Below are positions 54,276-62,568 of a stretch of DNA of 64,000 nucleotides, piece after piece; the first letter of the stretch is position 1, and each line of letters begins with the position of its first letter. The notes under the pieces were generated by a model. It was not told the origin of the DNA. It was given only the letters and a program-made list of their open reading frames with translations, and searched no databases. Source of the DNA: CAWDZK01 sp963726615 (GTDB lineage: Bacteria; Actinomycetota; Actinomycetes; JACCUZ01). The stretch covers positions 124,001-188,000 of the forward strand of contig CAVSCX010000003.1 of the NCBI GenBank assembly GCA_963726615.1, read 5' to 3'. The translations under genes were made by a program, and so were the position numbers.

Positions 54276-54791
54276 GTGACCCTCACGACCGGCGCCGACG
54301 GCTCGCCCCGCATCGAGGCGCCCCCGACGACCCGGTCGACCCAGCCGCCGGAGGCCGGAGCGCCCTTCGTCGTGACCGCGCCGGCCCCGCCCGCCACCAG
54401 CACGCTGGTGCGGGCCCGCACCGAGGGGCTGACCGGTCCGGCCGTGGTGGCCCTGTCCGCACTGCTGGTCTGCGGTGGGGCACTGCTCGACGTCCGACGC
54501 GACGCGACGCTCGGCCTGGGCACCGGCGTCGCCGTCGTCCTCGCGTCGGCGGCGGCTCCCGCCCTCGTGCGCTTCCGCTCCCTCGCCACCGCCCTGGTCC
54601 TGCCGCCACTGCTCGTCGCCGGCGCGGCGACGCTGATCGCCCGGCTCGGCGGGCGCAACAGCGGGCTGCGCGAGCTCGTGCTCGACGTCGGCACGACCCT
54701 GGCGCTGGCGGCGCCGCTGCTGTTCGGCGTCACGGCGCTCGCGGTGGTCGTGGGGCTCGCCCGTCTGCTGCGCCGCGTCGCCGGTCGTTGA
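54276..54791 (+). CDS. DUF6542 family membrane protein
   Basis: A 171-residue protein with a proline-rich cytosolic N terminus (about 1-48) and four transmembrane helices in the rest. It matches the DUF6542 type found beside ispH/xseA in actinobacteria; function is unknown. GTG 54276 is supported by TACCGT (54264-54269) exactly 6 nt upstream, a leaderless layout. Its stop overlaps the start of the next gene (TTGA). Confidence 0.72.
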   Translation: MTLTTGADGSPRIEAPPTTRSTQPPEAGAPFVVTAPAPPATSTLVRARTEGLTGPAVVALSALLVCGGALLDVRRDATLGLGTGVAVVLASAAAPALVRFRSLATALVLPPLLVAGAATLIARLGGRNSGLRELVLDVGTTLALAAPLLFGVTALAVVVGLARLLRRVAGR

Positions 54792-55474
54792 CCGGCCGGC
54801 CGGCCGGCGGACCGGCCGACGAGCCCGTCGTCCTCGACCGCATCGCCACCCCACGCGGCGAGCTGGTGCTCCGCCGACTCGGTGCTGACCTCGAGGTCAT
54901 CAGCAACGGTGTCTTCCTGATGGACACCCGCGACGGCAGGTCCGAGCGGGCGCTGGTCCGCGAGGCCGTGAGCGCGCACGACGGGGCGCGCCACCTGCTC
55001 GTCGGAGGCCTCGGCGTCGGGTTCTCCCTGCTCGAGGCTGTCGAGATGCCCGGGCTCAGCCGGATCGACGTGGTCGAGATCGAGCCGTCAGTCCTGCGCT
55101 GGCACCGGACCCACTTCGCCGACCGCACCGGGGCCGCCCTCGCGGACCCACGGGTCCACGTGGCGGTGGCCGACGCGCGAGACCACCTCGCTGCACATCA
55201 GGACGGCTACGACGTGGTCTGCCTGGACGTCGACAACGGCCCGGACTGGACGGTCACCGAGTCCAACGCCGGCATCTACGGAGCCGAGGGCCTCGCCGAG
55301 TGCTTGGCCGCGTTGCGGCCCGGCGGCGTCCTCGCCGTCTGGAGCGCCGCGGCGTCGCCGGAGTACGAGGCGCTGCTGCGGCAGCACCTCGACGACGTCC
55401 GTGTCGTGCACATCGAGCGACACACCGCTCGCGGCGGGCCGGACGTGGTCCTGCTCGGTCGACGCCGCCGCTGA
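54788..55474 (+). CDS. Spermidine synthase-like methyltransferase-fold protein
   Basis: A 228-residue Rossmann-fold protein: RGELVLRR and SNGVFLMDTRDGRSERALV at the N terminus, the nucleotide loop LLVGGLGVGFSLLEA, DVVEIEPSVLRWHRTHF, and DVVCLDVDNGPDWTVTESN in the active-site area. This is the polyamine aminopropyltransferase fold, but the usual Asp residues of the substrate site are partly changed, so the real substrate is uncertain. The start is probably TTG 54788, overlapping the DUF6542 stop as TTGA. Confidence 0.78.
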   Translation: MTGRPAGGPADEPVVLDRIATPRGELVLRRLGADLEVISNGVFLMDTRDGRSERALVREAVSAHDGARHLLVGGLGVGFSLLEAVEMPGLSRIDVVEIEPSVLRWHRTHFADRTGAALADPRVHVAVADARDHLAAHQDGYDVVCLDVDNGPDWTVTESNAGIYGAEGLAECLAALRPGGVLAVWSAAASPEYEALLRQHLDDVRVVHIERHTARGGPDVVLLGRRRR

Positions 55475-55504
55475 CGCATCCCGCGCCGGCGCCGGCCCGT
55501 CACC

Positions 55505-56473
55505 TCAGCCCTGGACGGCTGCTGCCTTCATGTCGCGGCGCAGCTCGGGCGGCAGCGCGAACAGCAGACTCTCCTCCGCCGACCGGACCTCCTCGACGTC
55601 GCCGAAGCCGCGCTCGGCGAGCCAGTCGAGGACGCCGCGGACCAGGATCTCGGGCACCGAGGCCCCGCTCGTGACACCGACGACCGAGACGCCGTCCAGC
55701 CATGCCTCGTCCAGCTCGGCAGCCTTGTCGACCAGCCTGGCGTCGGCTGCCCCGCACTCGAGGGCGACCTCGACCAGGCGCACCGAGTTCGACGAGTTCG
55801 TCGAGCCGACGACAATGACCAGGTCGGCCGGGGCCGCGATCTCCTTCACCGCCACCTGTCGGTTCTGGGTGGCGTAGCAGATGTCGTCGCTCGGGGGGTC
55901 GAGCAGCGACGGGAACCTCTCGCGCAGCCTGCGCACGGTCGCCAGCGTCTCGTCGACCGACAGCGTCGTCTGCGACAGCCACGCGACCTTCTCCGGGTCG
56001 CGGACCTCGACCCGGTCGACGTCGTCGGGTCCCTCGACCAGGTGGATGTGCCGGGGAGCCTCGCCAGTGGTGCCCACGACCTCCTCGTGACCCTCGTGGC
56101 CGATGAGCAGGATGTCGTAGTCGTCAGCGGCGAAGCGGCGTGCCTCGTGGTGCACCTTGGTGACCAGTGGGCAGGTGGCGTCGATGGTCTTGAGGCTGCG
56201 CGCCTTCGCCTCCTCGTGCACCACCGGCGCCACGCCGTGGGCCGAGAAGACGACTGTCGCTCCCTCGGGCACCTCGTCGTTCTCGTCCACGAACACCGCG
56301 CCGCGCGCCTGCAGCGTCTCGACGACGTGCTTGTTGTGCACGATCTGCTTGCGGACGTAGACCGGGGACCCGTAGGTCTCCAGCGCCTTCTCGACCGTGA
56401 TGACGGCCCGGTCGACACCCGCGCAGTAGCCGCGCGGGGACGCGAGCAGGACACGACGGGGCGGGTCAGTCAT
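55505..56473 (-). CDS. ispH: 4-hydroxy-3-methylbut-2-enyl diphosphate reductase
   Basis: A 322-residue iron-sulfur enzyme that makes IPP and DMAPP in the MEP isoprenoid pathway. Cluster ligands are Cys17 (RGYCAGV), the Cys of DATCPLV and that of DICYATQNRQ. Other signatures are HNKHVVETL, FSAHGVAP, GHEGHEEV and GSTNSSNS. ATG 56473 is preferred over ATG 56482 because TACCAT (56486-56481, minus) lies 7 nt upstream, as in other leaderless starts here. It is divergent from xseA. Confidence 0.96.
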   Translation of the reverse strand: MTDPPRRVLLASPRGYCAGVDRAVITVEKALETYGSPVYVRKQIVHNKHVVETLQARGAVFVDENDEVPEGATVVFSAHGVAPVVHEEAKARSLKTIDATCPLVTKVHHEARRFAADDYDILLIGHEGHEEVVGTTGEAPRHIHLVEGPDDVDRVEVRDPEKVAWLSQTTLSVDETLATVRRLRERFPSLLDPPSDDICYATQNRQVAVKEIAAPADLVIVVGSTNSSNSVRLVEVALECGAADARLVDKAAELDEAWLDGVSVVGVTSGASVPEILVRGVLDWLAERGFGDVEEVRSAEESLLFALPPELRRDMKAAAVQG

Positions 56474-56480
56474 GCCGCCC

Positions 56481-56554
56481 ATGGTAGGTCGGCCCGGACG
56501 GCGGTACCGAACCGGCGAACGTGACCTGCCCGACACCGGCCGCGCCGATAGCGT
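56481..56554. promoter_or_regulatory. Divergent leaderless promoters of ispH and xseA
   Basis: Minus strand TACCAT (56486-56481) precedes the ispH ATG by 7 nt. Plus strand TAGCGT (56549-56554) precedes the xseA GTG at 56561 by 6 nt. Neither gene has a ribosome site. Confidence 0.5.
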
Positions 56555-56560
56555 GGCCGG

Positions 56561-57805
56561 GTGCCGCTGGAGACCTCGCCGGAGCATCCGGTCCCTGTCC
56601 GCCGCGTCAGCCAGCTCCTGACGCAGTGGATCGGCCGGCTCGGGTTCGTGTGGGTGGAGGGGCAGGTCGCCCAGCTGTCCCGGCGGCCGGGGCAGCGCAC
56701 GGCGTTCCTCACGCTGCGGGACCCCAGCGCCGACATGTCGGTGACAGTCACCTGCTCGGTGGCCCTGCTGGACGGGCCCGCGGCGGGGCTCGTCGAGGGC
56801 GCCCACGTCGTCGTGCACGCCCGGCCGCAGTACTTCGCGACCCGCGGGACCCTGTCGTTGGCCGCCGACCAGATCCGGCAGGTCGGGGTCGGCGAGCTGC
56901 TCGCCCGGCTGGAGCACCTGCGAGGAGTGCTGGCACAGGAGGGCCTTTTCGCCGCCGACCGCAAGCGGGCGCTGCCCTTCCTGCCACGCGTGGTCGGCGT
57001 GGTCTGCGGACGGGCCTCCGCGGCGGAGAAGGACGTGGTCGAGAACGGCCGGCGCCGCTGGCCGGCCGTGCGGTTCAGGGTCGAGGAGGTCGCCGTCCAA
57101 GGCACCACCGCTGTGAGCGAGGTGACCGAGGCGCTGCTCCGCCTCGACGCCGACCCGGAGGTGGACGTGATCGTGGTGACGCGCGGCGGCGGCTCGCTCG
57201 AGGACCTCCTGCCGTTCTCCAACGAGGCACTGGTGCGGGCCGTCGCCGCGTGCCGTACGCCCGTGGTCAGCGCGATCGGGCACGAGAGCGACACCCCGTT
57301 GATGGACCTGGTGGCCGACGTCCGTGCCTCGACACCGACCGACGCGGCGAAGTGCGTGGTGCCCGACGTGGCAGAGGAGCTGGAGCGGGTGGGCCAGCTG
57401 CGGCGCCGCACCCGGGCCGCGGTCCGGACCATGCTGGACCGCGAGTCGGCCGCCCTGGTGGCCGTGCGCAGCCGGCCGGTGCTGGCCGACCCGCACACCA
57501 TGCTCTCGCCGCGGACCGCCGAGGTCGTCGGGTTGCGAGACCGTGGCCGCCGCGTCCTCGGGGCCGCGTTGGACCGGGCGGGGGACAACCTCGCCCACAC
57601 CCGCGCCCGGGTCACGGCCCTGTCCCCGGCGGCCACTCTCGACCGCGGCTACACCGTGCTGCAGCAGGTGGACGGTCGGGTCGTGCGCCGGCCGGCCGAG
57701 GTCGCACCTGGCGACCGGCTCCGGGCCAGGCTGGCCGAGGGCGAGCTGGCGGTCACCGTCGACGGCGGCCGCGGCGTCGGCGGCCGGGCTGACGGCGAGC
57801 CGTAG
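56561..57805 (+). CDS. xseA: Exodeoxyribonuclease VII large subunit
   Basis: A 414-residue protein with an N-terminal OB fold (VSQLLTQWIGRLGFVWVEGQVAQL; FLTLRDPSADMSV), the catalytic core (VGVVCGRASAAEKDVVENGRRRWP; VIVVTRGGGSLEDLLPFSNEALVRA; VSAIGHESDTPLMDLVADVRASTPTDAA) and a coiled-coil C terminus ending DRGYTVLQQ. It cuts single-stranded DNA together with XseB. The GTG start is leaderless (TAGCGT at -12). xseB follows 1 nt after the stop. Confidence 0.95.
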   Translation: MPLETSPEHPVPVRRVSQLLTQWIGRLGFVWVEGQVAQLSRRPGQRTAFLTLRDPSADMSVTVTCSVALLDGPAAGLVEGAHVVVHARPQYFATRGTLSLAADQIRQVGVGELLARLEHLRGVLAQEGLFAADRKRALPFLPRVVGVVCGRASAAEKDVVENGRRRWPAVRFRVEEVAVQGTTAVSEVTEALLRLDADPEVDVIVVTRGGGSLEDLLPFSNEALVRAVAACRTPVVSAIGHESDTPLMDLVADVRASTPTDAAKCVVPDVAEELERVGQLRRRTRAAVRTMLDRESAALVAVRSRPVLADPHTMLSPRTAEVVGLRDRGRRVLGAALDRAGDNLAHTRARVTALSPAATLDRGYTVLQQVDGRVVRRPAEVAPGDRLRARLAEGELAVTVDGGRGVGGRADGEP

Positions 57806-57806
57806 G

Positions 57807-58043
57807 GTGACCGTCGTGCCCTCCTCGACCCCGGCCGACGGTGACCGACCGACGTACGAGCAGGCCCGCGAGGAGCTCGTCGACGTGGTCCGGCGGCTGG
57901 AGACCGGCGCAGCGACGCTCGAGGAGTCGCTCGCGTTGTGGGAGCGCGGCGAGGCGCTCGCGGTCGTGTGCCAGGAGTGGCTGGACGGCGCCCGGGCCAA
58001 GCTCGACGCCGCGCACGCCCGCGACCAGGAGGGTCCTGGCTAG
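57807..58043 (+). CDS. xseB: Exodeoxyribonuclease VII small subunit
   Basis: A helical protein of 78 residues with the family core TYEQAREELVDVVRRLETGAATLEESLALWERGEAL and the end CQEWLDGARAKLD. It binds the coiled coil of XseA. GTG 57807 starts 1 nt after the xseA stop; GTG 57816 is an alternative. The 235-bp region after it (58044-58278) shows no recognisable element. Confidence 0.93.
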   Translation: MTVVPSSTPADGDRPTYEQAREELVDVVRRLETGAATLEESLALWERGEALAVVCQEWLDGARAKLDAAHARDQEGPG

Positions 58044-58278
58044 CCGCAGTGCCGAGGGGTCGCCGGCGGCCTTACGGCTGACGCCGCGACACCACGACCT
58101 CCGACGCCCACCACAATGTGACGCAGGACACGGACACCGCCAGGGCGGCGCCCGTTTGCGCGCCGGAGCACCGGGAACCCCTCCCGCCTGGCGTCCAGCA
58201 GCGGCGACCTGACCCGCTCCAGAAGTCCGCGCCTGACCGACGGTCACAGCGCTCATCTACCGAACTGAGGGAACAACC

Positions 58279-58572
58279 ATGTCCAGCCACGCCAGCACCG
58301 ACCACGTGACCACCGGCAGCCGCGACGTCCGGGTCGCTCGGCCCAGCACCGTGGAGACCAAGCCCGCCTTCAAGACCACCGAGCTGATCGTCTGGGCCGT
58401 CAGCGTCCTCGCCGTCCTCATCGCGTCGGCCGTCGTCGACGATGAGGGCGCCGCGGGCTTCGGCGCCGACCACGCGTGGCTCTACGTCACGCTGCTCTCG
58501 GTCGGCTACATGATCAGCCGGGGGCTCGCCAAGGCCGGCAGCTACCAGAAGGACGACGACCCGCGCAGCTGA
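58279..58572 (+). CDS. Small two-helix membrane protein
   Basis: A 97-residue protein with a polar N terminus (about 1-32) and two transmembrane helices (about 35-52 and 68-83) separated by an acidic loop with DDEGAAGFG. The C terminus is basic, then acidic. GAGGGAA precedes the ATG. I do not recognise the function; such proteins are common in actinobacterial genomes. It lies 4 nt upstream of a second, smaller membrane-protein frame. Confidence 0.7.
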   Translation: MSSHASTDHVTTGSRDVRVARPSTVETKPAFKTTELIVWAVSVLAVLIASAVVDDEGAAGFGADHAWLYVTLLSVGYMISRGLAKAGSYQKDDDPRS

Positions 58573-58576
58573 GCAC

Positions 58577-58699
58577 ATGAGCTCGCGACAGGTCCGGGTC
58601 CGCCCCCTCGGGGGCGGACCCGGGTGCCTGGCGATGGTCCTTGTCTCGGTCGTCGCCAGCGTGGTCCTCACCGTGCTGCTCAACCTGCTGATCCGGTGA
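58577..58699 (+). CDS. Predicted 40-residue single-pass membrane protein
   Basis: ATG 58577 to TGA 58697-58699 encodes 40 residues: an Arg-rich start (SSRQVRVRPLGGGPGCL) and one transmembrane helix (about 20-38, VLVSVVASVVLTVLLNLLI). The GGGPGC-then-helix layout is one I associate with very small actinobacterial membrane proteins, from memory only. The start lies 4 nt after the upstream stop, so coupling is likely. The same DNA forms a strong hairpin, so it could be a terminator instead. Confidence 0.55.
   Translation: MSSRQVRVRPLGGGPGCLAMVLVSVVASVVLTVLLNLLIR
58594..58623. terminator. 14-bp GC hairpin inside the 40-residue frame
   Basis: Arms 58594-58607 and 58610-58623 are exact complements with a 2-nt gap (in practice a four-base loop). 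It starts 21 nt after the stop of the 97-residue gene. There is no T-run. It overlaps codons for RVRPLGGGPG. Confidence 0.5.
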
Positions 58700-58716
58700 G
58701 GTAGGTCCTCCACGCG

Positions 58717-59274
58717 TCAGCTGACGGCCCCGGCCTGCAACGATCGGGCCAGCAGCTCGAGCTCCTGCCAGGCGGCGCCCCCGGCGACCACCGTGGTCAC
58801 CGCGTCACCGTCGAGGACCAGGGCGCGCCGCTCCGGGCGACCGCCCTCGACCCGGCGCCACTGCAGGCCGCTGATGGTCACCGTGCCCGCGCGCCGGCCG
58901 TCGGCCGCCACCGTGGCGACGACGGCCTCCGGGTCGCCGTCGCTCTGCTCCACCCCGGCGTAGTCACCGGCCGGTGTGACCAGGCCGAGGTGCCAGGCGA
59001 CGGCGTCCCCGACGCGGGCGGTGCGGGCGCTCGTCGGCACCCAGGTGGTGGGCAGTCCGACGGGCGCCAGCACCTCGTACGGCGCGGTGTCGCGCGCCTG
59101 CGCCAGCGCACCCCGGTAGTCCAGCGGGCGCAACGTCGACCCGGACTCGTCGCGTGCGTTGAGGGCGACGACGACGAAGACCAGCACCAGCACGACGAGC
59201 AGGGACCGGACCATGTCGCCCACGGTCTGCCGGCCGCGGCCGGACCGAGGGGCGGCCGGCGTCTGCTCGCTCAC
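58717..59274 (-). CDS. DUF4245 family membrane-anchored protein
   Basis: A 185-residue protein with a short cytosolic N terminus, one transmembrane helix (about 20-40, RSLLVVLVLVFVVVAL) and an extracytoplasmic beta domain. It matches DUF4245, which in many actinobacteria lies next to glpX; here a molybdate operon separates them. Function is unknown. GTG 59274 is the likely start. It lies 31 nt after modC and may be transcribed with it. Confidence 0.78.
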   Translation of the reverse strand: MSEQTPAAPRSGRGRQTVGDMVRSLLVVLVLVFVVVALNARDESGSTLRPLDYRGALAQARDTAPYEVLAPVGLPTTWVPTSARTARVGDAVAWHLGLVTPAGDYAGVEQSDGDPEAVVATVAADGRRAGTVTISGLQWRRVEGGRPERRALVLDGDAVTTVVAGGAAWQELELLARSLQAGAVS

Positions 59275-59305
59275 CGACCCATCCTCCCCCACCGGGCCGG
59301 GCGGC

Positions 59306-60379
59306 TCAGGCCGGGTAGACCGTGGTCTCGGTCGCCTTGACCGTCGCCCACACGTCGCCGCCAGGACGGAGTCCCAGCTCGGCCACCGCCAGCGGGGTGA
59401 CGTCGGCCACCACCGGGACCGGGCCGACGAGCGAGACCCGGACCACGTCGCCGTGCGTCTCCATCGAACCGATCCGGCCGGCCCAGCAGTTGCGGGCACT
59501 GGACTCCGGCCGGACAACGTGCAGCGAGACGGCATTCGGCGCGAACGCCACGAACACGTCGCCGTGCGAGTGCCCTGCCGTGGTGAGCGTCGCGCCGCCC
59601 TCGAGGTCGACCCGGCCGTCGACAGCCCTGCCGCGCACGAGGTTGAGGCCGACCAGCCGGGCGACGTACTCGGTGCGTGGGTGCGCGGCCACCCCTCGCG
59701 GCGTCCCCGACTGCACCACGGCACCGTCCTCGACGACGATCAGCCGGTCGGCCAGCACCATGGCGTCCAGCGCGTCGTGGGTCACGACGACGGCGGCACC
59801 GTCGTAGCCGGTCAGGTGCCGGCGCAGGTCGGACCTGACCTCGAGCCTGGTGCCGGCGTCGAGCGCGGCGAGCGGCTCGTCCAGCAGCAGCAAGGCGGGC
59901 TCGGCGACCAGTGCGCGGGCGAGGGCGACGCGCTGGGCCTGGCCGCCGGAGAGTCGGGCCGGTCGCTGCCCGGCGTACGACGACAGGCCGACCCGGTCCA
60001 GCCACGCGTCCGCGCGACGGCGGGCAGCTCCCCTGTCGACGCCACGGGCCCGCAGCCCGAAGGCGACGTTCTCCCGGGCCGAGAGGTGCGGGAACAGGAG
60101 GTAGTCCTGGAACACCACGCCGATGGGACGCTGCTCGGTCGGCCGCCGGACGCGTGCGACGGTGTCCTCGAGTACCACCCCGCCGAGCCGCACGAGGCCG
60201 TCGTCGCACGCGAGCAGGCCGGCGAGCAGCCGCAGCGTGGTGGACTTGCCGGCACCGTTGGGTCCCAGCAGGGCCACCACCTCGCCCGGTGCGACCTCGA
60301 GAGCAACGTGCAGGTCCAGGCTCCCGCGGCGGACCCGCAGGTCGGCGTCGAGGCCGCTCACCTGACGGCGGTCAGCCAT
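59306..60379 (-). CDS. modC: Molybdate ABC transporter ATP-binding protein
   Basis: A 357-residue ABC ATPase: Walker A GPNGAGKST, signature LSGGQAQRVALARALV, Walker B LLLLDEPLAALDAGT and the H-loop VVVTHDALDAM. The C-terminal 110 residues are a TOBE/MOP-type domain. ModC powers molybdate uptake through ModB. Its start overlaps the modB stop by 22 bp. It is the last gene of the four-gene mod operon. Confidence 0.92.
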   Translation of the reverse strand: MADRRQVSGLDADLRVRRGSLDLHVALEVAPGEVVALLGPNGAGKSTTLRLLAGLLACDDGLVRLGGVVLEDTVARVRRPTEQRPIGVVFQDYLLFPHLSARENVAFGLRARGVDRGAARRRADAWLDRVGLSSYAGQRPARLSGGQAQRVALARALVAEPALLLLDEPLAALDAGTRLEVRSDLRRHLTGYDGAAVVVTHDALDAMVLADRLIVVEDGAVVQSGTPRGVAAHPRTEYVARLVGLNLVRGRAVDGRVDLEGGATLTTAGHSHGDVFVAFAPNAVSLHVVRPESSARNCWAGRIGSMETHGDVVRVSLVGPVPVVADVTPLAVAELGLRPGGDVWATVKATETTVYPA

Positions 60380-61176
60380 CGTTCACGCAGCGCGGCGAGC
60401 ACGGTGACCGACACGAGGAGCAGCACCAGGGACAGGGCGATCGCCGCGGCCGGGTCCTGCTGCAACGCCAGGTAGACCTCGACCGGCATCGTGCGGGTCG
60501 TGCCGGGAAAGTTGCCGGCGAAGGTGATCGTGGCACCGAACTCGCCGAGGGCACGGGCCCAGCAGAGGACGGTGCCGGCGAGCACACCCGGGGCCACCAG
60601 CGGCAGCGTCACCCGCCGGAACGTGTACCAGCGAGTCGCGCCGAGCGTCGCGGCCGCCTCGTCGAACCGCCGGTCGGCTCCGCGCAGCGACCCCTCCACC
60701 GCGATCACCAGGAACGGCAGCGCCACGAACGCCTCCGCCACCACGACGGCCGCCGTCGTGAACGGCAGCTGGTAGCCGAACCACGTGTCGAGCCAGCGAC
60801 CGGCGATGCCACGACGGCCGAGGGCGGTGAACAGGGCAACACCGCCGACGACCGGGGGCAGCACGAGCGGGACCGTGACCAGGGCGCGCAGCAGGCTGCG
60901 CCCCGGGAAGTCCCCGCGGGCCAGGACCCAGGCGAGCGGGACCCCCACCACGAGGCAGGCCGCGGTCGCGAGCGAGGCACAGACCAGCGACAGCCGCAGC
61001 GCCTGCAACGACTCGTCCCGGCCCAGGACGGCGCCGAGCGTGCGCCACGGCGTCCGTACGAGCAGCCCGAGGACAGGGAGCAGGAGGAAGAGGACGGCGA
61101 CGCCGGCGAGCGGGACCAGCGCGCCGGGCACGCCGCTCGTTCGGTGCGACGACGAGCGCCGGGCGGCAGCTGTCAC
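60358..61176 (-). CDS. modB: Molybdate ABC transporter permease
   Basis: A 272-residue permease with five or six transmembrane helices and the EAA-type motif FDEAAATLGATRWYTFRRVTLP followed by GALGEFGATI-like CWARALGEFGATITFAGN, typical of ModB. The GTG start overlaps the modA stop as GTGA. A longer open frame to 61497 is antisense noise. It forms the channel served by ModA and ModC. Confidence 0.92.
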   Translation of the reverse strand: MTAAARRSSSHRTSGVPGALVPLAGVAVLFLLLPVLGLLVRTPWRTLGAVLGRDESLQALRLSLVCASLATAACLVVGVPLAWVLARGDFPGRSLLRALVTVPLVLPPVVGGVALFTALGRRGIAGRWLDTWFGYQLPFTTAAVVVAEAFVALPFLVIAVEGSLRGADRRFDEAAATLGATRWYTFRRVTLPLVAPGVLAGTVLCWARALGEFGATITFAGNFPGTTRTMPVEVYLALQQDPAAAIALSLVLLLVSVTVLAALRERWLTAVR

Positions 61177-61973
61177 GGGACGTCGAACCCGGCGGCCGAC
61201 AGCACCGAGGCGCCGGCCGGCGAGCGCACCAGGTCGACGAAGGCCCGGGCGGCGGCGGCGTTCGGGGCGTCCTTGAGGACAGCGATGGGGTAGTCGTTGA
61301 CGACCTGAGCCGCCTGCGCGACATCGATGCCCTCGACCTTGTCCCCGGCGGCCCGCACGTCGGTCCGGTAGACCAGGGCCGCGTCGACCTCGCCGAGCGT
61401 GACCTTGGCCAGGGTCGCCTTGACGTCGACCTCGAGGGTGTCCGGCCTCGGGGTGACCTTCGCGAGGTCGAACAGGTCCGCCGCTGCGGCGCCGCACGGC
61501 ACCTCGGGGGCGCAGAGCGCGATCGTGAGCGGCTTCCGGGCGAAGTCCGCCAGGCCGGTGACCTTCGCCGGGTTCCCGGCCGGCACCGCGATCTCCAGGG
61601 TGTTGCGCGCGAACACCACCGGTGTGCCGGCGGTGTCCCCGTCGTCCGACACCCGCTGCATCGTGCTGTCGCTGGCGGAGGCGAAGACGTCCGCCGGGGC
61701 CCCGTTCCCGACCTGGGTGGCAAGCTCCGAGCTGGCCGCGAAGCTGAAGGTGACAGTCGCGCCGGGGTGCGCGGACTCGAACGCCGTGCCCAGCGCGTTG
61801 AACGACTCGGTCAGCGACGAGGCTGCCAGCACGACGATGCGTCCGGTCACCTCATCGCCCGACGACGCCGCCGACGACCGGGCACCGCCGGCCGGGGACC
61901 CGCCGCAGCCGGCCAGCAGGAGCAGTGCGGCGCACGCGGCAGCACCACCGGCACGGCCCACGCCGAGGTCCAT
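61173..61973 (-). CDS. modA: Molybdate ABC transporter substrate-binding lipoprotein
   Basis: A 266-residue lipoprotein with lipobox LLAGC near residue 23. The binding domain shows VLAASSLTESFNALGTAFE, SFAASSELATQVGNGAPADVFASAS and the later GEVDAALVYRTDVRAAGDKV, which contain the Ser and Tyr residues that bind the oxyanion in ModA. ATG 61973 overlaps the stop of the regulator gene by one base (TGATG). Confidence 0.93.
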   Translation of the reverse strand: MDLGVGRAGGAAACAALLLLAGCGGSPAGGARSSAASSGDEVTGRIVVLAASSLTESFNALGTAFESAHPGATVTFSFAASSELATQVGNGAPADVFASASDSTMQRVSDDGDTAGTPVVFARNTLEIAVPAGNPAKVTGLADFARKPLTIALCAPEVPCGAAAADLFDLAKVTPRPDTLEVDVKATLAKVTLGEVDAALVYRTDVRAAGDKVEGIDVAQAAQVVNDYPIAVLKDAPNAAAARAFVDLVRSPAGASVLSAAGFDVP

Positions 61974-62374
61974 CAGCGAGGCCCCGGGATCTCGACGACG
62001 ACATTGGTGGACTTCACTGCCGCCACGGCCACGACGCCTGCCTCCAGCCCGAGCTCGTCGGCGGCCTCCCGGCTCATGAGCGACACCAGCCGGTACGGGC
62101 CGGCCTGCATCTCGACCTGCGCCATCACACCGTCCCGGGTGACCTTGGTGACGATGCCCCGGAAACGGTTGCGGGCGGACTGCGCGACGACCGGGCCGGC
62201 GTCGCCGGCGACGGCGAGCCGCCGCGCCGCCTCGGCCAGCACCCGACCGTCGACGCCCTGCCGGCCGGACGGGAGCCGGGTGGTCTCCAGCCGCCCGGCC
62301 TCGGCCCAGCGGCGCACGGTGTCCTCGCTGACCCCGAGCAGGTCCGCGGCCTCGGCGATCCGCAGCACAGTCAC
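61973..62374 (-). CDS. HTH-TOBE regulator, probable molybdate sensor
   Basis: A 133-residue protein. Residues 1-55 form an excisionase/MerR-like helix-turn-helix (RIAEAADLLGVSEDTVRRWAEAGRL) and residues about 67-130 a single Mop/TOBE domain (NRFRGIVTKVTRDGVMAQVEMQ; LVSLMSREAADELGL). This is the reverse in class, though not in logic, of ModE. It leads the mod operon and should respond to molybdate. GTG 62374 is leaderless: TAGGGT (62386-62381, minus) ends exactly 6 nt upstream. Confidence 0.85.
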   Translation of the reverse strand: MTVLRIAEAADLLGVSEDTVRRWAEAGRLETTRLPSGRQGVDGRVLAEAARRLAVAGDAGPVVAQSARNRFRGIVTKVTRDGVMAQVEMQAGPYRLVSLMSREAADELGLEAGVVAVAAVKSTNVVVEIPGPR

Positions 62375-62380
62375 GAGGAG

Positions 62381-62386
62381 ACCCTA
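62381..62386 (-). promoter_or_regulatory. Leaderless -10 box of the mod operon
   Basis: TAGGGT on the minus strand is followed by 6 nt and GTG 62374. No ribosome site is present. The glpX promoter candidate TACGAT (62530-62535) faces away on the plus strand in the same 194-bp region. Confidence 0.5.
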
Positions 62387-62568
62387 CAGCCGCACGTGCA
62401 GCGATGAGAAGCCTGGCCGCAGCAGCAGTTGCGCGATTGCCCTCGCTGACCTACCGGTCAGGTGCGGCAAGCGCGTGGCCTGGTCCCGCCTCCTGGCGCC
62501 GCGGCCACGGCCTGCCGCCGGCGGCTGACTACGATCGGCGGCACCACCGACGAGGGAGCGCGCAGCCG

